From Mixophyes australis (taxonomy: Eukaryota > Chordata > Amphibia > Anura > Limnodynastidae), in NCBI GenBank assembly GCA_036250195.1, contig JAVHZZ010000002.1:364169124-364233123 (forward strand): DNA of 64,000 nt, read 5' to 3'. A program made the position numbers and the translations under genes. A model generated the notes under the pieces. It made no database searches. It had not been told where the DNA came from and was given only the letters and a program-made list of their open reading frames with translations. Shown here in pieces: positions 36,036-49,300 of this stretch (position 1 is its first letter; each line of letters starts with the position of its first letter).

Positions 36036-38383
36036 AATTAAATTCAGTTTATGTGTTGTTATTAAGAACAGTGCAGATGACCTTTAAAAAGAACTCTCAA
36101 TTTCCCCCCACCTAATGAAGTGGGCAGGGTACTTGGTGCCCTGAACTCTCCTTAAATGCCCTGAAATGCCTGACCTCCAATGAAGGGCTGGTGTTATTGG
36201 GCAAGACCAAATGCTATGATGGAAGAAGCTTGTGTCTCTATAGTATGCTGGGGATGATCCTGGGGAGCCTACAATCACAGAGTGTACCCAGAGGTCAGAG
36301 AATAACTTATAAACTAGGACACAACATAGGTTGCTCTATGGCAATATCAAGAAGCTGGGTCTGAATAATCAGGTCAGGCCTGAGATTGTAAAGGAGATCT
36401 GAGCATAAAGATGTAACACGCATCAAATGGTTTTTAAATGCTGGACGATTCTAACACCATTGCATAGCCCATGCAGTATGATTTAAGAGGTCTTTAAAAT
36501 GTTTACATACTGAAGAAATGTAGTTACTTCAAAGCACTTGTTTTTTAATGATCTGCAAAGACATTTCCTAATTAAAGTTGCAATCAAAGGAAAACTAAGC
36601 ACAGTTTTCTTCTTGTATAAACCTGTATCATGCTTGTACATTTCTTTTTCATTGCGTATACACATATAAACCCCATTTTGTTATTCTCACTTCAGTCCTG
36701 CAGGCAGACACACACACACACACACACACACACTACAAGAATTATTAAGAAACAAAATTAAAATAGAAGAATTTCCTGACTCCTAGGAAGCCGAAACTTG
36801 CAGTAGAAATTAAAAAATTAAAAATAAATTTATAAAAAGATTATGGCCTTTGAATCTTAGAAACATATCGCACACCAGAATGTATGGTCTATCATTCACC
36901 TGAACCTGTACAGACAGCTCGCATCAGTTCAGTCAGGCACCTGAAATAGGGTAATTGTCCCTCATGAGCCAGTTCACACAAGGTGGGCCATAACGTTCGT
37001 AGGACACAGTCCCACCTATACTGCCAGACCTGTTCACTGTATTCCCTTTATCAATGCACAGGCTATGCAATTCATACTATGTACATGTGTCAGACCAGCA
37101 AATCGTACAGTACTAGTTTTTATCATGTAACAAAAAGTAACTACTTGTAAAATATATCATGTTGCAGGGAAAACACGTGTCACAGAACTAATTTTTGGAA
37201 TGTATAACTATCCGTTAAGTTAAAAACAAACCTGGATATGAAAATCACCACATACTAGCTGTCAGGATTGATCTGGTTGTTCCCTTCATCTTGCCTATCA
37301 AGTCAGAGCTGATGTGTAGGTGTGTCTCCCTCTAAAGAACTGTTTTCTGCAACCTTGTGTACGTCCATAACTATCATCACCAATAAAGATTATCCGATGC
37401 GATCAATGTGGTTCCAACACACAAAGAGATTTACTAGCAAAATATAACAGTATAAAGTATAAACGATACATATGCTTGCGCACTGGATCCAGTAACAGCT
37501 CATCAATCCTGAAGTCTATGTAGTGAAAGACTGTTACTGTGCCCAGTGACCTGGTTTAAACAGTTTGGGTTTGAAAAAACACAGTTATGTCACAATGTAC
37601 ACAAAGATAACACTAAGATCATTATTCATTGGTTCAGGGTTCAGGATAATTCAGTATATTGCAGGTCATAGGTCGGTTCAAACAATGCTTTTCCAAAGGT
37701 GGGGGCAACTTACTCCAACAGCTGCGCCCTTTTCCTCAGGGAACTGCCAAAATCCAGTTTAAAGTAACCTATTAAAATATTCGTTACAAAGCAATTTGAG
37801 TAATAATCTTATACTAATAATAACCAGCAATCGCTTAGCCGATGATACTAGATTACTGCTGGTGAAATGTGGGTTAATAAAAGACTAAACACAATACATT
37901 TTGTATAACCTGAACCCTAAATACTTTTAATGTAGGTTTATTTTTGTGTTATAAATCTTTAAGTCTTTTATATTAATAATAAAAGAATGTGAGTTGGAAA
38001 CTTTATTATAAAAGTGAACTATTTACAAATGTAGGTGTGAATGTAAGTATTTTGTTTTCCTATGTAATTGCGTAATTAACCCTTGTACACCGTTGCGTAC
38101 TATACAAAATTGTAGAAGAAAGTATTACAATCAGTATTTATTAATTTTAAACATCCAATTATTTGACTTCAACACTTGCTTTCATTCTGAGCTGCAGTGC
38201 AGGTGTGCCTTCCCTGAATAGCTGCTTGGTCAGCTGCACTATTTAAAGACCCTTCCTGTCTTCATGCCTTAACAATGATAGAGTTGGATAGCGTTGGATG
38301 CGCATGCTGCTTAACTTCTAAATCTTGTACAGTTTATCTTGTCCAAGTTTGTTCCTGACTTTGCACGATTCCTGCAAGGGCTA
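36036..38383. other. Unassigned sequence with small repeats
   Basis: A (CA)n tract lies at 36709-36732. An 80-bp segment at 37393-37470 (GATCAATGTGGTTCCAACAC, AAAGAGATTTACTAGC) recurs at 60398-60480, so both are copies of an unclassified dispersed repeat, perhaps LTR-derived. Confidence 0.4.
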
Positions 38384-38545
38384 CATTACACATTTTACAT
38401 TTTGACCTTTTAACTGTGTCGATATTCTGAACATCTGAACATGTACACATTATGACTGTTGACCTTATAACTGTGTCGACCTTATGAAGTTAGACATTTT
38501 GGTGTAGACATTTTCACTGTCATAACTACCCCCCCCCCCCCCCAT
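38384..38545. repeat. Degenerate tandem repeat ending in C-run
   Basis: Repeated TTTGACCTTTTAACTGTGTC / TTGACCTTATAACTGTGTCG words, about 60-bp spacing, followed by a pure C tract (38529-38543). Confidence 0.6.
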
Positions 38546-41500
38546 TGTATGAAACGTGCTGGATGCAAGATTACACACCCAAACTGACTCTGCAAGCTCC
38601 TGCGAGCCACCAAAGTATAGGACGTGCTGTGTATTCCATCCAGTGCAGTGATCATCCACCTTGTCCGTGCTGACAATGGGAGTTCTCGGTTCGATACAAG
38701 AACCTCAATATGAGTAAAAGGAACACAGGAACATGTAGAGGCCTGCTGCAGAGAAAGTGTAGGGTAAGAACTTAAATTTAATACATTGTCTACAGCTCAC
38801 ATTAATCCAATCCACAAACAGACTGTAAGCGCTATAAATATTCTATACTGCTTACGTTTTGTGGGACTCACTATGGTTTTTACAGACGTTTTATCAGCCT
38901 GTTATATCATCCAGTCAACTTCCTTTTTGGTATACTCAATACTTTTATACAGACCACTAACTATTTACACTACACATATTTAATACACCTATTATATCAA
39001 CCCATACACAACTCAATGCATGACCCTATCAACATTTCATAAGTGTCCCATGTGCTTTAAATTTTTGCTTTAAACTACTTTTTTACTTGCAACAAGGACC
39101 ACTGTGAAGCAGCACAGATTTTATAAATAACTGTATTAAAGGTGTCAGAGGACATGTCTAGTAGAGCCGGAAGATAATGCAGTGAAATGTCAGGGTAATT
39201 ATTTGAAAACTTAAATTTTTGGAATTTCGGGTGGCTGGTTGGGATGTGAACTTTAAGATTCACATTTGACGAGGTAAGCAAAACTCAAAATGCAGATAGA
39301 TTTAGAGTGTCTAGTGAAAATGTTGGCCCTATGTGTGGGCATACCTTGCCTTTTTTGTGTGGCCTGAGGGCACCATGGCTGCAGTGGTTTGCAGTGGTGT
39401 ATAGTGTAGTGGTCCTCTAAAACCAATACAAGCTTATGTACAATTTAATTCAGATGCAGTACCTGCTGTTACCCTGTAGGTGGCAATAAATATCACAATT
39501 TAGATGTTTGGCAGGAAAGGCTAAACTAAAAGAGAAAATAAAACAACCTGTTTTGAATAGAACTGTACTGTAATTGAACTACTCAATGACTAAAGATTTC
39601 TACATGATGACATGTTTCCCAGCCATATGTTTTTAAGTCAAGGTTTCATCTTGAGAGTGGACCAAAATCATGCGCTCTCTGTTGGGTAAATAGGGGCATG
39701 GAGAAACAGTGCACACAGTTATTAGCAAATGAAAACCCAATGAAGAACCTAGTGACAAGTTATCTTTAAAACATACTTTGATAGTTGTTTTCCTCTAAGC
39801 TAAACAAAATGTTGACTAAATAACATTCAAATATTTGAGGCTTGAGATTTCCTTTTTGTAGCAAATCATTTCTTTATATAGGTTTCTAAAATATGTTTGC
39901 CTTGCAAACATTATAAAAATTCAGCATAAATGTAATGCTGGTATCACACTTCTGATATCACATATGGAATCTAAAAGTCAGGTCGTTCTAAAGTAAACAG
40001 GATTTACTTTAATATACAAATCTAAAGTATCCAACAAGTGAAGTCAATAGTCCCAAGGCAAATAAAGGTTTCGGTGAAAATATCAAATAATTGCCAACCA
40101 AACCACAGAAGGGGGCAAGGTTCTGTGAAAGAATCTGGATCAGATACAAACACAATACACAAGCAAAGGCTTCAAAACAGGAAATGTCTTTTATAGGCCC
40201 AAACGGGAAATGAGATCCAAGATGGAATCTTCATGAGACAATCATAAGACAATCCTGACATCTTGGATAAGGGCTATTCTAATGGCAAGTTCATAACAGA
40301 GATCCAAGATGGAAACTTCATGAGACAGTCGTGGCCATCTTAGATGAAGGCTATTCTAAGGGCAAGTACATAATAGCTGGTCTGTTGCCCCTTCAAGCCT
40401 AAGATATCTGCAGATGTTCTAAGAGGCATCTTACTATACAACCTTCCTGTACCCTGACAACTCAGATATAGGCATAATGCGTCCCAACGAACTATTTCAT
40501 ATCTGCCCACTCTCCAGGAATGTCCAGGAGACTCCCAAATTCTGGGTAGGTCTCCTATACTCCTGGGAGAGCATACAATTGTCCTGCATTTGCCCACTTC
40601 ATAGTGAAGTTGGTGGGAAGGGGGTGTCGATAACTCAAATCAGTGCAAATTGCATCTTTTTGTTACCACCCCCGCAAGAAAACACAGCAAAGGTAGGGCC
40701 AAAATGATGCAGTTTGTGGCACCCCATCGCCCTCCACAATGCCAATTCACTTACACCTGGAGGAAAGAAATAAAAAGTTGGTAAGTATGAGCTATTGACA
40801 TGACTTTCTTTTTTAGACTAGGCTCCTCCACCTAGGTACATTTCTTAGCAAGCCCACTAAGCAACCCACCATTATGTGTCAGTTGATTTAAGAGCAGAAA
40901 TTTATCATCAACTTAACCACAATGTATTATATGTGCGGACAAACTATTCAGTCATATTTTCAGTTATAATGATCACAGAAACAAACTACTCTACACATAC
41001 TTATACTTATATACATTACATAAAATACAATATAATAATATGAATATATAATCATATGATTGTATTGTGATTGGTGATAAGTAGGCAAAGACTGGAATAT
41101 CCTTTAACAAATGTAAAGGCGGGTAACTGGGGACAGCTATTCATTTTGGGATGGTCCTGATTGTCATAATAATTAACTTTTGCAAATATTACCATTATTA
41201 TACCTGAGAAACTTTAGTGCATTTGCTTGATAAATGCTCACAGGATGCTGGGAAACACCATCACAGGAGAATACACTGTTTGTTTCTTTTATCGCTCACC
41301 ATCTATCACACATTTTAAATACGTTCTCACAGAAATGTGTGAATGTTTGAAAGTAGTACCAACCACCACAAAACCTAATAACATGAAACTATAATAGTTA
41401 CTGTACTCCACCCAGATAAACACTATAACTAGCTTATCAAAGCCATTATCTTCACTCTGCAGCTACAATGGCATGTAAAGTGTGTTTTTTTTTTAACACA

Positions 41501-41769
41501 AGTAAAAACGCTTATGAAAGCGGATATCAAAAGCATAATGTGTCTCATTCACATTTGATATCTACTTTTACTAGCATTTCAGAGATAATTGAATGTTTCC
41601 CAATGTGTTTAAACATTACAACTGCATAATTGAATGTTTGCCAGTGTGCTTAAACATTGCAACTACATGTATCTGCATCTGGAAAAATGCTACCGCAAAA
41701 GAATGCAAAATTGTATAAAAATACCTATGTCTATGGTACCACTAGGAGCAATGATTTCTATTGTCAGAT
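38546..41769. other. Unassigned sequence with a two-copy repeat
   Basis: No gene seen. AGATCCAAGATGGAA at 40212 and 40302 opens two tandem copies of about 85 bp (40212-40378). The segment 40485-40795 ends AAAAGTTGGTAAGTATGAG, like 51770-51790, suggesting a dispersed repeat. Confidence 0.4.
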
Positions 41770-41833
41770 CCATTTATACACATTTTACATATGTTATTTC
41801 CCCCTCCTGTCCACTTTGTTCTAATTCTCACCA

Positions 41834-42477
41834 GTCTCTGGGGATGCTTCTCTTGTCCTCCCCCCACTACCTGCACCATAGACCCTTTCCCCTCCCGCCT
41901 CCTCCGCTCTTTTTCTACTGCCACCTGCTCCCGTCTTGCCCATCTCTTCAACCTGTCCCTGGCATCAGGCACCTTCCCATCTTCGTTCAAACAGGCCCTT
42001 GTCTCTCCCATCCTCAAAAATTCCACCTTAGACCCGGACTCTCTGTCCAGTTACTGATTCATCTCTCTCCTCACCTTTGTCTCCAAACTGATTGTCTACA
42101 AACCATCTTACCACTTCCCTCAACATCTTACACAAAGGTCACTAATGCAGGGCCATCTTTTCCACTGGGCACGTTGGGCAGGTGCCCGGGGGCCGCATGG
42201 GCAAGGGGGCCCCATAGGCAGGTCCCTTAACTAGAATAAATTATCCTGCAAAAAAAAAATACCTTTTGCAGTCACACGGTCAGGTGGCGATCCGGCTCCC
42301 TCCCTGTTCCCCTCCTCCATGCTGCGCTCACACTGAATGTCGGGCATCTTCTTTGAGGAGCGCAGCACGGAGGAGCCACGACGCGAGAAGCAATGGAGAA
42401 GCAAGTGACAGTGAGGATTGAAAGAAGCAGAAGACAGAATAAGAAAAAAAGAAGAGAAGCAGGGGGTGCAATCGGAG

Positions 42478-42509
<32 letters not shown>

Positions 42510-42779
42510 AATGTGTATATATGTATGTGTATGTAGGTAGAGGCCCCAGTGCACTGCTTTGCCTGGGGGCCCATGTTGTTGTTAAGATGGCCCTGCACTA
42601 ATGACCACCTTCATGCCATATCTAAGGGTCACTCCTGTCTGCGTGACACTGTCCTCTCCTCAAGCTGCTTCCCTCCTCTGGAACTCACTTCCTCTCCCAG
42701 TCTGGCTCTCCACCTCCAATGTTTTAAGCATGCTCTTAAAACCCATTTCTTAGTCAAGGCCTATAAGCTTTCCTCCTAA
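41834..42779 (+). pseudogene. CR1/L2-like reverse transcriptase fragment
   Basis: The first half (to about 42056) translates to LAHLFNLSLASGTFPSSF, then KQALVSPILKN and LDPDSLSSY, the conserved block just before the YRPIS motif of CR1/L2 reverse transcriptases. A stop follows directly (TGA at 42055-42057). The second half (42604-42779) gives SSPSLALHLQCFKHALKTHF, close to the C-terminus of the same proteins (FKxxLKTHLF). The catalytic region between them is absent. Inactive. Confidence 0.75.
42148..42595. mobile_element. hAT-like non-autonomous element, 448 bp, perfect 8-bp TSD
   Basis: The left end is CAGGGCCATCTTTT and the right end reversed is CAGGGCCATCTTAA. Flanks CACTAATG at 42140-42147 and 42596-42603 are identical. 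The interior has CACTGAATGTCGGGCATC (the GCCCGAC core reversed), a purine-rich stretch and a TA tract at 42478-42499. Non-coding. Confidence 0.92.
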
Positions 42780-43215
42780 CCCTCCCCTAATACTCTCTTC
42801 ACAGTGTCCTATTCCTATTCCGTCTGTGTCACGCTGTTTGTCTATCTCTCCCCTTAGATTGTAAGCAGGGCACGAGCAGGCATGAGCCCCCAGCTCACCT
42901 GTGTATTGCCTTCTATCCTCTACCAGTGGCTCTGATCCTGTGCGCTGCACCCACACTCCTGGGTAAAGGCTCCGTTTCTGCTAACTTGCTCTCCTACCTT
43001 TAGTCACTGTAAAGGACTCGTTCCCTGCCAAGTACTTTATTTCCTGTTAGTTTGGCTGTTGGTTTGCTGTGTATTCTATTGTTTTGCCCATGCTGTAGTG
43101 CACTGTTTTTGCCTTTTATGTAATGTACTGTTTTTGCCATGTTCTGTTTTACTGTATTCCCTATGTGCGACGCTTGCAGACCTTTTGTGTCGCCTTATGA
43201 ATAAACGATAATGTA

Positions 43216-44072
43216 AAATGCATCATTTAAATGCCGGTTTGGGCTATGTACTCTAACTCCCAATATATTTTATTACCAAGTGAGTCTCAAACTTATATCG
43301 TGCTGTTGTAAGGCAAATTGAAATGAAAAACTTGTCTCCTACCAGGACAGAATAATTAGACTCTCCCTGGCAGCACGAGCATGTTCATAGTAACCTTTCT
43401 AGCTTGCTTTGCTCGTTCTAAGAATAAATACACAAACATTATGGACAACACACAGCGCCAGCTATGATGATGCATACTAATAGGATTAGGGCAAAAATAA
43501 TTAGAGTTTTTATCTATTTTAAAATATACTCAGCACCGGAGTATGGATCAAAAAGTAAAAGTAGCATTATAAAGAGGGTAACATTAATGGATTACGTTGT
43601 TGGCTTACAATTGTTAGAATGATATGTCCAATAATAATTAGTGCTATTAAATTGGACAGTTTAAAGTGAGTACATTGTACATGGCATGTTTGACAGTAAA
43701 ACCTAAAATCACCTGTAAAGTAAAAGCTAAAGGACCACAAAAATGATGAGTCACACAATGAGGACAGGAAGTGGAGAAGCTGGGATTTAAAGGCTTGTTA
43801 TTAAACCAAATCCAGTTTCTCAAACACATTGTGGGCACAGACTGCATTATATTAAGTTTGATTCTTAGTGAAGATGGTAATTTTTGCAGAACAGGTCAAT
43901 GGATAAAATATAACTCACCTTTCTTTCCATACTATGCAGATAACCTCACAGATGAATTAGATACAGGCAAGAAACGAGGGGGAGCATGTATTCTGATGAT
44001 TTAGGTATAAACATGATGTAATGTGCTGGTATTATAAAACCAATCCCCTATTTACTTAACTGCCCAGCAATG
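43216..44072. other. Unassigned sequence
   Basis: An open frame at 43771-44004 is unrecognised. A weak acceptor-like site (ACTATGCAG at 43939) precedes its end. Not supported as a gene. Confidence 0.35.
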
Positions 44073-44293
44073 GCATAACACAGAGCCGTAACTAGGGTGG
44101 TGCGGGCGGTGCCGTCGCCCCGAGCGCAAGCCCAAGAGGGCGCAGCAGCCGCCCGCTACCTTCCCCTACCCGCCGGCATAGTAAAAAAAAAAAAAAAAAA
44201 AGTCAATAAAGTTAATACAAAAGGGGAAGAAAAAAAAAAAAAAAAAAGAAGTCACCTGATCTCCCGGCGGTTCCCAGCAGTCTCCTCGCTCCC

Positions 44294-44331
44294 ACTGAAT
44301 GTGACGTCATCACGCCCGACGTCATATTCAG
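44294..44331. promoter_or_regulatory. CRE-like palindrome pair in a short inverted repeat
   Basis: TGACGTCA (44302-44309), identical to the consensus CRE bound by CREB/ATF proteins, and GACGTCAT (44318-44325) lie in an 11-of-12 inverted repeat (CTGAATGTGACG / CGTCATATTCAG). It lies about 130 bp upstream of the donor-like motif of the same element. Possibly a remnant promoter; function is inferred only. Confidence 0.45.
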
Positions 44332-44359
44332 CGAGGAGCACTGCTGGGGCAGAAGCAGC

Positions 44360-44453
44360 AGGACACAGGACACAGGACACAGGACACAGGACACAGGACA
44401 CAGGACACAGGACACAGGACACAGAACACAGAACACAGAACAGAGGACACAGG
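44360..44453. repeat. 7-bp tandem repeat (AGGACAC)n
   Basis: About 13 copies of AGGACAC, with AGAACAC variants at the right. It directly precedes the GGAAAGGTAAGT motif. Confidence 0.95.
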
Positions 44454-44938
44454 AAAGGTAAGTAAAATTGTATTTATATTATGTGTGTGTGGGCAAGCTA
44501 TGTATTTTTACTCAGCTTAGGAGGTCACTCAATATTCAAAACCCAGTATTTTTTTGCAAAATGCCTTTTACAACAATCCAGTAATTGTTTTACTAAACAA
44601 TTGATCTGTAAGCGATCTGGAATGTACCCAAAGTGCTTATTTATTAACTTATCCAGCAAGTTAGTAGGTCAAATGTATTTTAGAAAAAAAACTAAATTAA
44701 AAAAAAAATTTGTGTTCTGCAAAATTAAATATCCTTTTTGCTTGTGGGCACTTGTGAGTGCTAAAGGAGGCACACATTTATTTTCTTTACTACCCCCTGA
44801 CCTATAAGATCTGTTCTGTTACTTGACCTAATATTCCCATCTTGCCTCTTTTTAGTGTACTATATTAAAATAGCAATGTATGTCATAGGGCTTCTCCTTT
44901 CTATATAAAAAAAGCTAGGTTAATGGAATCCCACCACT

Positions 44939-44964
44939 GTGTGTGTGTGTGTGTGTATATATGT

Positions 44965-45014
<50 letters not shown>
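44939..45014. repeat. Compound (GT)n(TA)n microsatellite
   Basis: GT repeats followed by a long TA run inside the hAT-like element. Confidence 0.95.
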
Positions 45015-45016
<2 letters not shown>

Positions 45017-45189
45017 TTTCAGTAAAGTGCTAGCCACACCCACACATTAGGTTGGCCACGCCCACTTGTCAAATGCCACTCCCACTTAGATGGGGGCGCC
45101 GGTGCCCTGTCTCGCCCAGGGCACTAAAATGTCTAGTTACGGCACTGGCATAACAAGAGAACTTTCTGTGCTCCAGTACAAAAGATTAA

Positions 45190-45504
45190 GGGCCTGAGTC
45201 ATTATGAAAAGTAAAGCAAAAAAAAAAGGAGTAAATTTGCCCCTGGACAAACAATGTTACAGTGCAGGGGGTGCAAATTAGTTTATTATTTTGCATGTAA
45301 GGAAATTACTTGCTGTAGTTTCATGTAGCACAGAAATACTTGATAGCTTTATTTTTACACTGAAACTTAAAGTTGATCTAGGACATGCCCTACCCCAACT
45401 ATAAATCTGTCCCCGCATTTTAAATTTAGCTTCCCCACCAATGCAACATGGTTTTGCCAAGGTGCAAATTTACACCATTTTTTTGCTTGCTTTGACTCAG
45501 GCCC
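45190..45504 (-). mobile_element. MITE with GGGCCTGAGTCATTA ends, copy B, TAA duplication
   Basis: The left end is GGGCCTGAGTCATTA and the right end reversed is GGGCCTGAGTCAAAG. TAA flanks at 45187-45189 and 45505-45507 give a 3-bp target duplication of PIF/Harbinger type. The sequence is the reverse complement of copy A at 31043-31364. It lies only 32 bp from the neighbouring hAT-like element's duplication. Confidence 0.8.
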
Positions 45505-45507
45505 TAA

Positions 45508-46308
45508 ATATTATTGTTATCAATTTATGTTTGAGTTCACAGATCGTTATCATATTGCAAAAACATCCCCTCTGTAACCCAGGTACATCCTGACAAGAGA
45601 TAGGAGAATTTTTTGTCCTTTCACAAACTAATTTGCGAATCATTCCCGATTTGCCCCAAATTCAGCGAATACATAATGCCCATTATAGGATTGTGCCAAT
45701 CACAGTGCATGTAATGTAAAAGTCAATCAGCAAGTATCAACAATGCCAGCTGTCTACTCCTGCCTTACATAAAGGTGCTTACAGCTCCTTCGGAAATTTA
45801 TCTTTCTTGGATTGTACTGGGGGAACATGTCTCTGGATGCTCTTAGTAGCTGAGCCAGTAACTATTGGTAGCTCAGACTACTATAAACTTGTGTGAGCTT
45901 TGTATTAACAATATAGCTGTGTAAGGAGTACCACGTCATTGCATGCCTGATTTGTCTTTTAACATATCTTAATACCCTCACTACAACACACTTGTGGAAT
46001 TCAATTGGGAGCAAAGAGTCACCGTAGCCTTATACGATGGGACTCTGCAGCAATGTCCGTCCTGAAATAATGGCACAAGCAGATAATGAGTGGAGATTCC
46101 TCTACTGCATTACCTGGAAGTGCGTGCATGAACACTGCAAGTGGAAAATGGGCACATTTCTCTTAGACATACTGTGACAAAAATACAGTATATTAACAGT
46201 TTTAAAAATTACATATGATGGGCATCATGGAGGAGATTTTTTAAATAAAGTATGAAGAGCTAACCAATTCTACAATTTATTGACAGAAAATGGTGGAAGA
46301 ATTGTCCC
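45508..46308. other. Unassigned sequence
   Basis: No supported feature. Confidence 0.4.
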
Positions 46309-46316
46309 ATTGTACT

Positions 46317-49300
46317 CATGGCTGGTGCAAGGATTCTCTGTGCACTAGGAAAAGCTTCACCCTACTGCCCCCCTCCCAGTACCCACTTCCCACACCATCA
46401 CACACTTGACTTTTGTCAAATAAAAATAATAACTCTATAGTCCAGATATCTGATGCAGAACGCTTTCCCAGGGGCAAACACATGATTACTAAAGTTTTTT
46501 TTTTCCACATTTTAGATATCAATACAAGAAAAAAACTTGTGACAATAAGCCAGCAACACCCCTCTCCCCACTCATTATACCAATATCAACCCACCCCTCT
46601 CCCCACTCATTATACCAATACCACCACCGCTGCTCTCTCCACACATTACACCAATACCACCCCCACCCTTCCCCCCATACATTACACCAATACCACCACC
46701 ACTGCTCTCTCCACACATTACACCAATACCACCCCCACTGCTCTCTCCACACATTACACCAATATCAACCCACCCATCTCCCTACACATTACACCAATAC
46801 CACCCCCACCCTTTCCCTCATACATTACACCAATACCACCACCACTGCTCTCTCCACACATTACACCAATACCACCCCCACTGCTCTCTCCACACATTAC
46901 ACCAATATCAACCCACCCATCTCCCTACACATTACACCAATACCACCCCCACCCTTCCCCCCATACATTACACCAATACCACCACCGCTGCTCTCTCCAC
47001 ACATTACACCAATACCACCCCCACTGCTCTCTCCACACATTACACCAATACCACCCCCACTGCTCTCTACACACATTACACAAATACCACCCCCACCCTT
47101 CCCCTCATACATTACACCGATACCACCACCACTGCTCTCTCCACACATTACACCAATACCACCCCCACTGCTCTCTCCACACATTACACCAATATCAACC
47201 CACCCATCTCCCTACACATTACACCAATACCACCCCCACCCTTTCCCTCATACATTACACCAATACCACCACCACTGCTCTCTCCACACATTACACCAAT
47301 ACCACCCCCACTGCTCTCTCCACACATTACACCAATATCAACCCACCCATCTCCCTACACATTACACCAATACCACCCCCACCCTTCCCCCCATACATTA
47401 CACCAATACCACCACCGCTGCTCTCTCCACACATTACACCAATACCACCACCACTGCTCTCTCCACACATTACACCAATACCACCCCCACTGCTCTCTCC
47501 ACACATTACACCAATATCAACCCACCCATCTCCCTACACATTACACCAATACCACCCCCACCCTTTCCCTCATACATTACACCAATACCACCACCACTGC
47601 TCTCTCCACACATTACACCAATACCACCCCCACTGCTCTCTCCACACATTACACCAATATCAACCCACCCATCTCCCTACACATTACACCAATACCACCC
47701 CCACCCTTCCCCCCATACATTACACCAATACCACCACCGCTGCTCTCTCCACACATTACACCAATACCACCCCCACTGCTCTCTCCACACATTACACCAA
47801 TACCACCCCCACTGCTCTCTACACACATTACACAAATACCACCCCCACCCTTCCCCTCATACATTACACCGATACCACCCCCACTGCTCTCTCCCCACAT
47901 TACACCAATACCACCCCCACTGCTCTCTCCACACATTACACCAATATCAACCCACCCATCTCCCTACACATTACACCAATACCACCCCCACCCTTCCCCC
48001 CATACATTACACCAATACCACCACCACTGCTCTCTCCACACATTACACCAATACCACCCCCACTGCTCTCTCCACACATTACACCAATATCAACCCACCC
48101 ATCTCCCTACACATTACACCAATACCACCCCCACCCTTCCCCCCATACATTACACCAATACCACCACCGCTGCTCTCTCCACACATTACACCAATACCAC
48201 CCCCACCCTTCCCCCCATACATTACACCAATACCACCACCACTGCTCTCTCCACACATTACACCAATACCACCCCCACTGCTCTCTCCACACATTACACC
48301 AATATCAACCCACCCATCTCCCTACACATTACACCAATACCACCCCCACCCTTCCCCTCATACATTACACCAATACCACCACCGCTGCTCTCTCCACACA
48401 TTACACCAATACCACCCCCACCCTTCCCCCCATACATTACACCAATACCACCCCCACCCTTCCCCTCATACATTACACCGATACCACCACCACTGCTCTC
48501 TCCACACATTACACCAATACCACCCCCACTGCTCTCTCCACACATTACACCAATATCAACCCACCCATCTCCCTACACATTACACCAATACCACCCCCAC
48601 CCTTCCCCCCATACATTACACCAATACCACCACCGCTGCTCTCTCCACACATTACACCAATACCACCACCACTGCTCTCTCCACACATTACACCAATACC
48701 ACCCCCACTGCTCTCTCCACACATTACACCAATATCAACCCACCCATCTCCCTACACATTACACCAATACCACCCCCACCCTTTCCCTCATACATTACAC
48801 CAATACCACCACCACTGCTCTCTCCACACATTACACCAATACCACCCCCACTGCTCTCTCCACACATTACACCAATATCAACCCACCCATCTCCCTACAC
48901 ATTACACCAATACCACCCCCACCCTTCCCCCCATACATTACACCAATACCACCACCGCTGCTCTCTCCACACATTACACCAATACCACCACCACTGCTCT
49001 CTCCACACATTACACCAATACCACCCCCACTGCTCTCTCCACACATTACACCAATATCAACCCACCCATCTCCCTACACATTACACCAATACCACCCCCA
49101 CCCTTTCCCTCATACATTACACCAATACCACCACCACTGCTCTCTCCACACATTACACCAATACCACCCCCACTGCTCTCTCCACACATTACACCAATAT
49201 CAACCCACCCATCTCCCTACACATTACACCAATACCACCCCCACCCTTCCCCCCATACATTACACCAATACCACCCCCACTGCTCTCTCCACACATTACA

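Larger units (their letters stand above)
41770..43215 (+). mobile_element. CR1/L2-like LINE fragment, split by a hAT-like insertion
   Basis: The left part encodes a piece of reverse transcriptase and the right part the C-terminal end and 3' UTR, ending TTATGAATAAACGATAATG. The middle of the RT is deleted. The hAT-like element 42148-42595 sits between the halves with an exact 8-bp duplication. Confidence 0.75.
44081..45147. mobile_element. hAT-like non-autonomous element, 1067 bp, perfect 8-bp TSD
   Basis: The left end is CAGAGCCGTAACTAG and the right end reversed is CAGTGCCGTAACTAG. Flanks GCATAACA at 44073-44080 and 45148-45155 are identical. Inside are two A runs, a CRE-type palindrome pair, a 7-bp tandem repeat, the donor-like AGGTAAGT at 44456-44463, and a GT/TA tract. 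No transposase. Confidence 0.93.

Noticed and set aside
43939..44004. Terminal exon NLTDELDTGKKRGG...
   Set aside because: The acceptor is weak, the frame is short, and nothing upstream connects to it.
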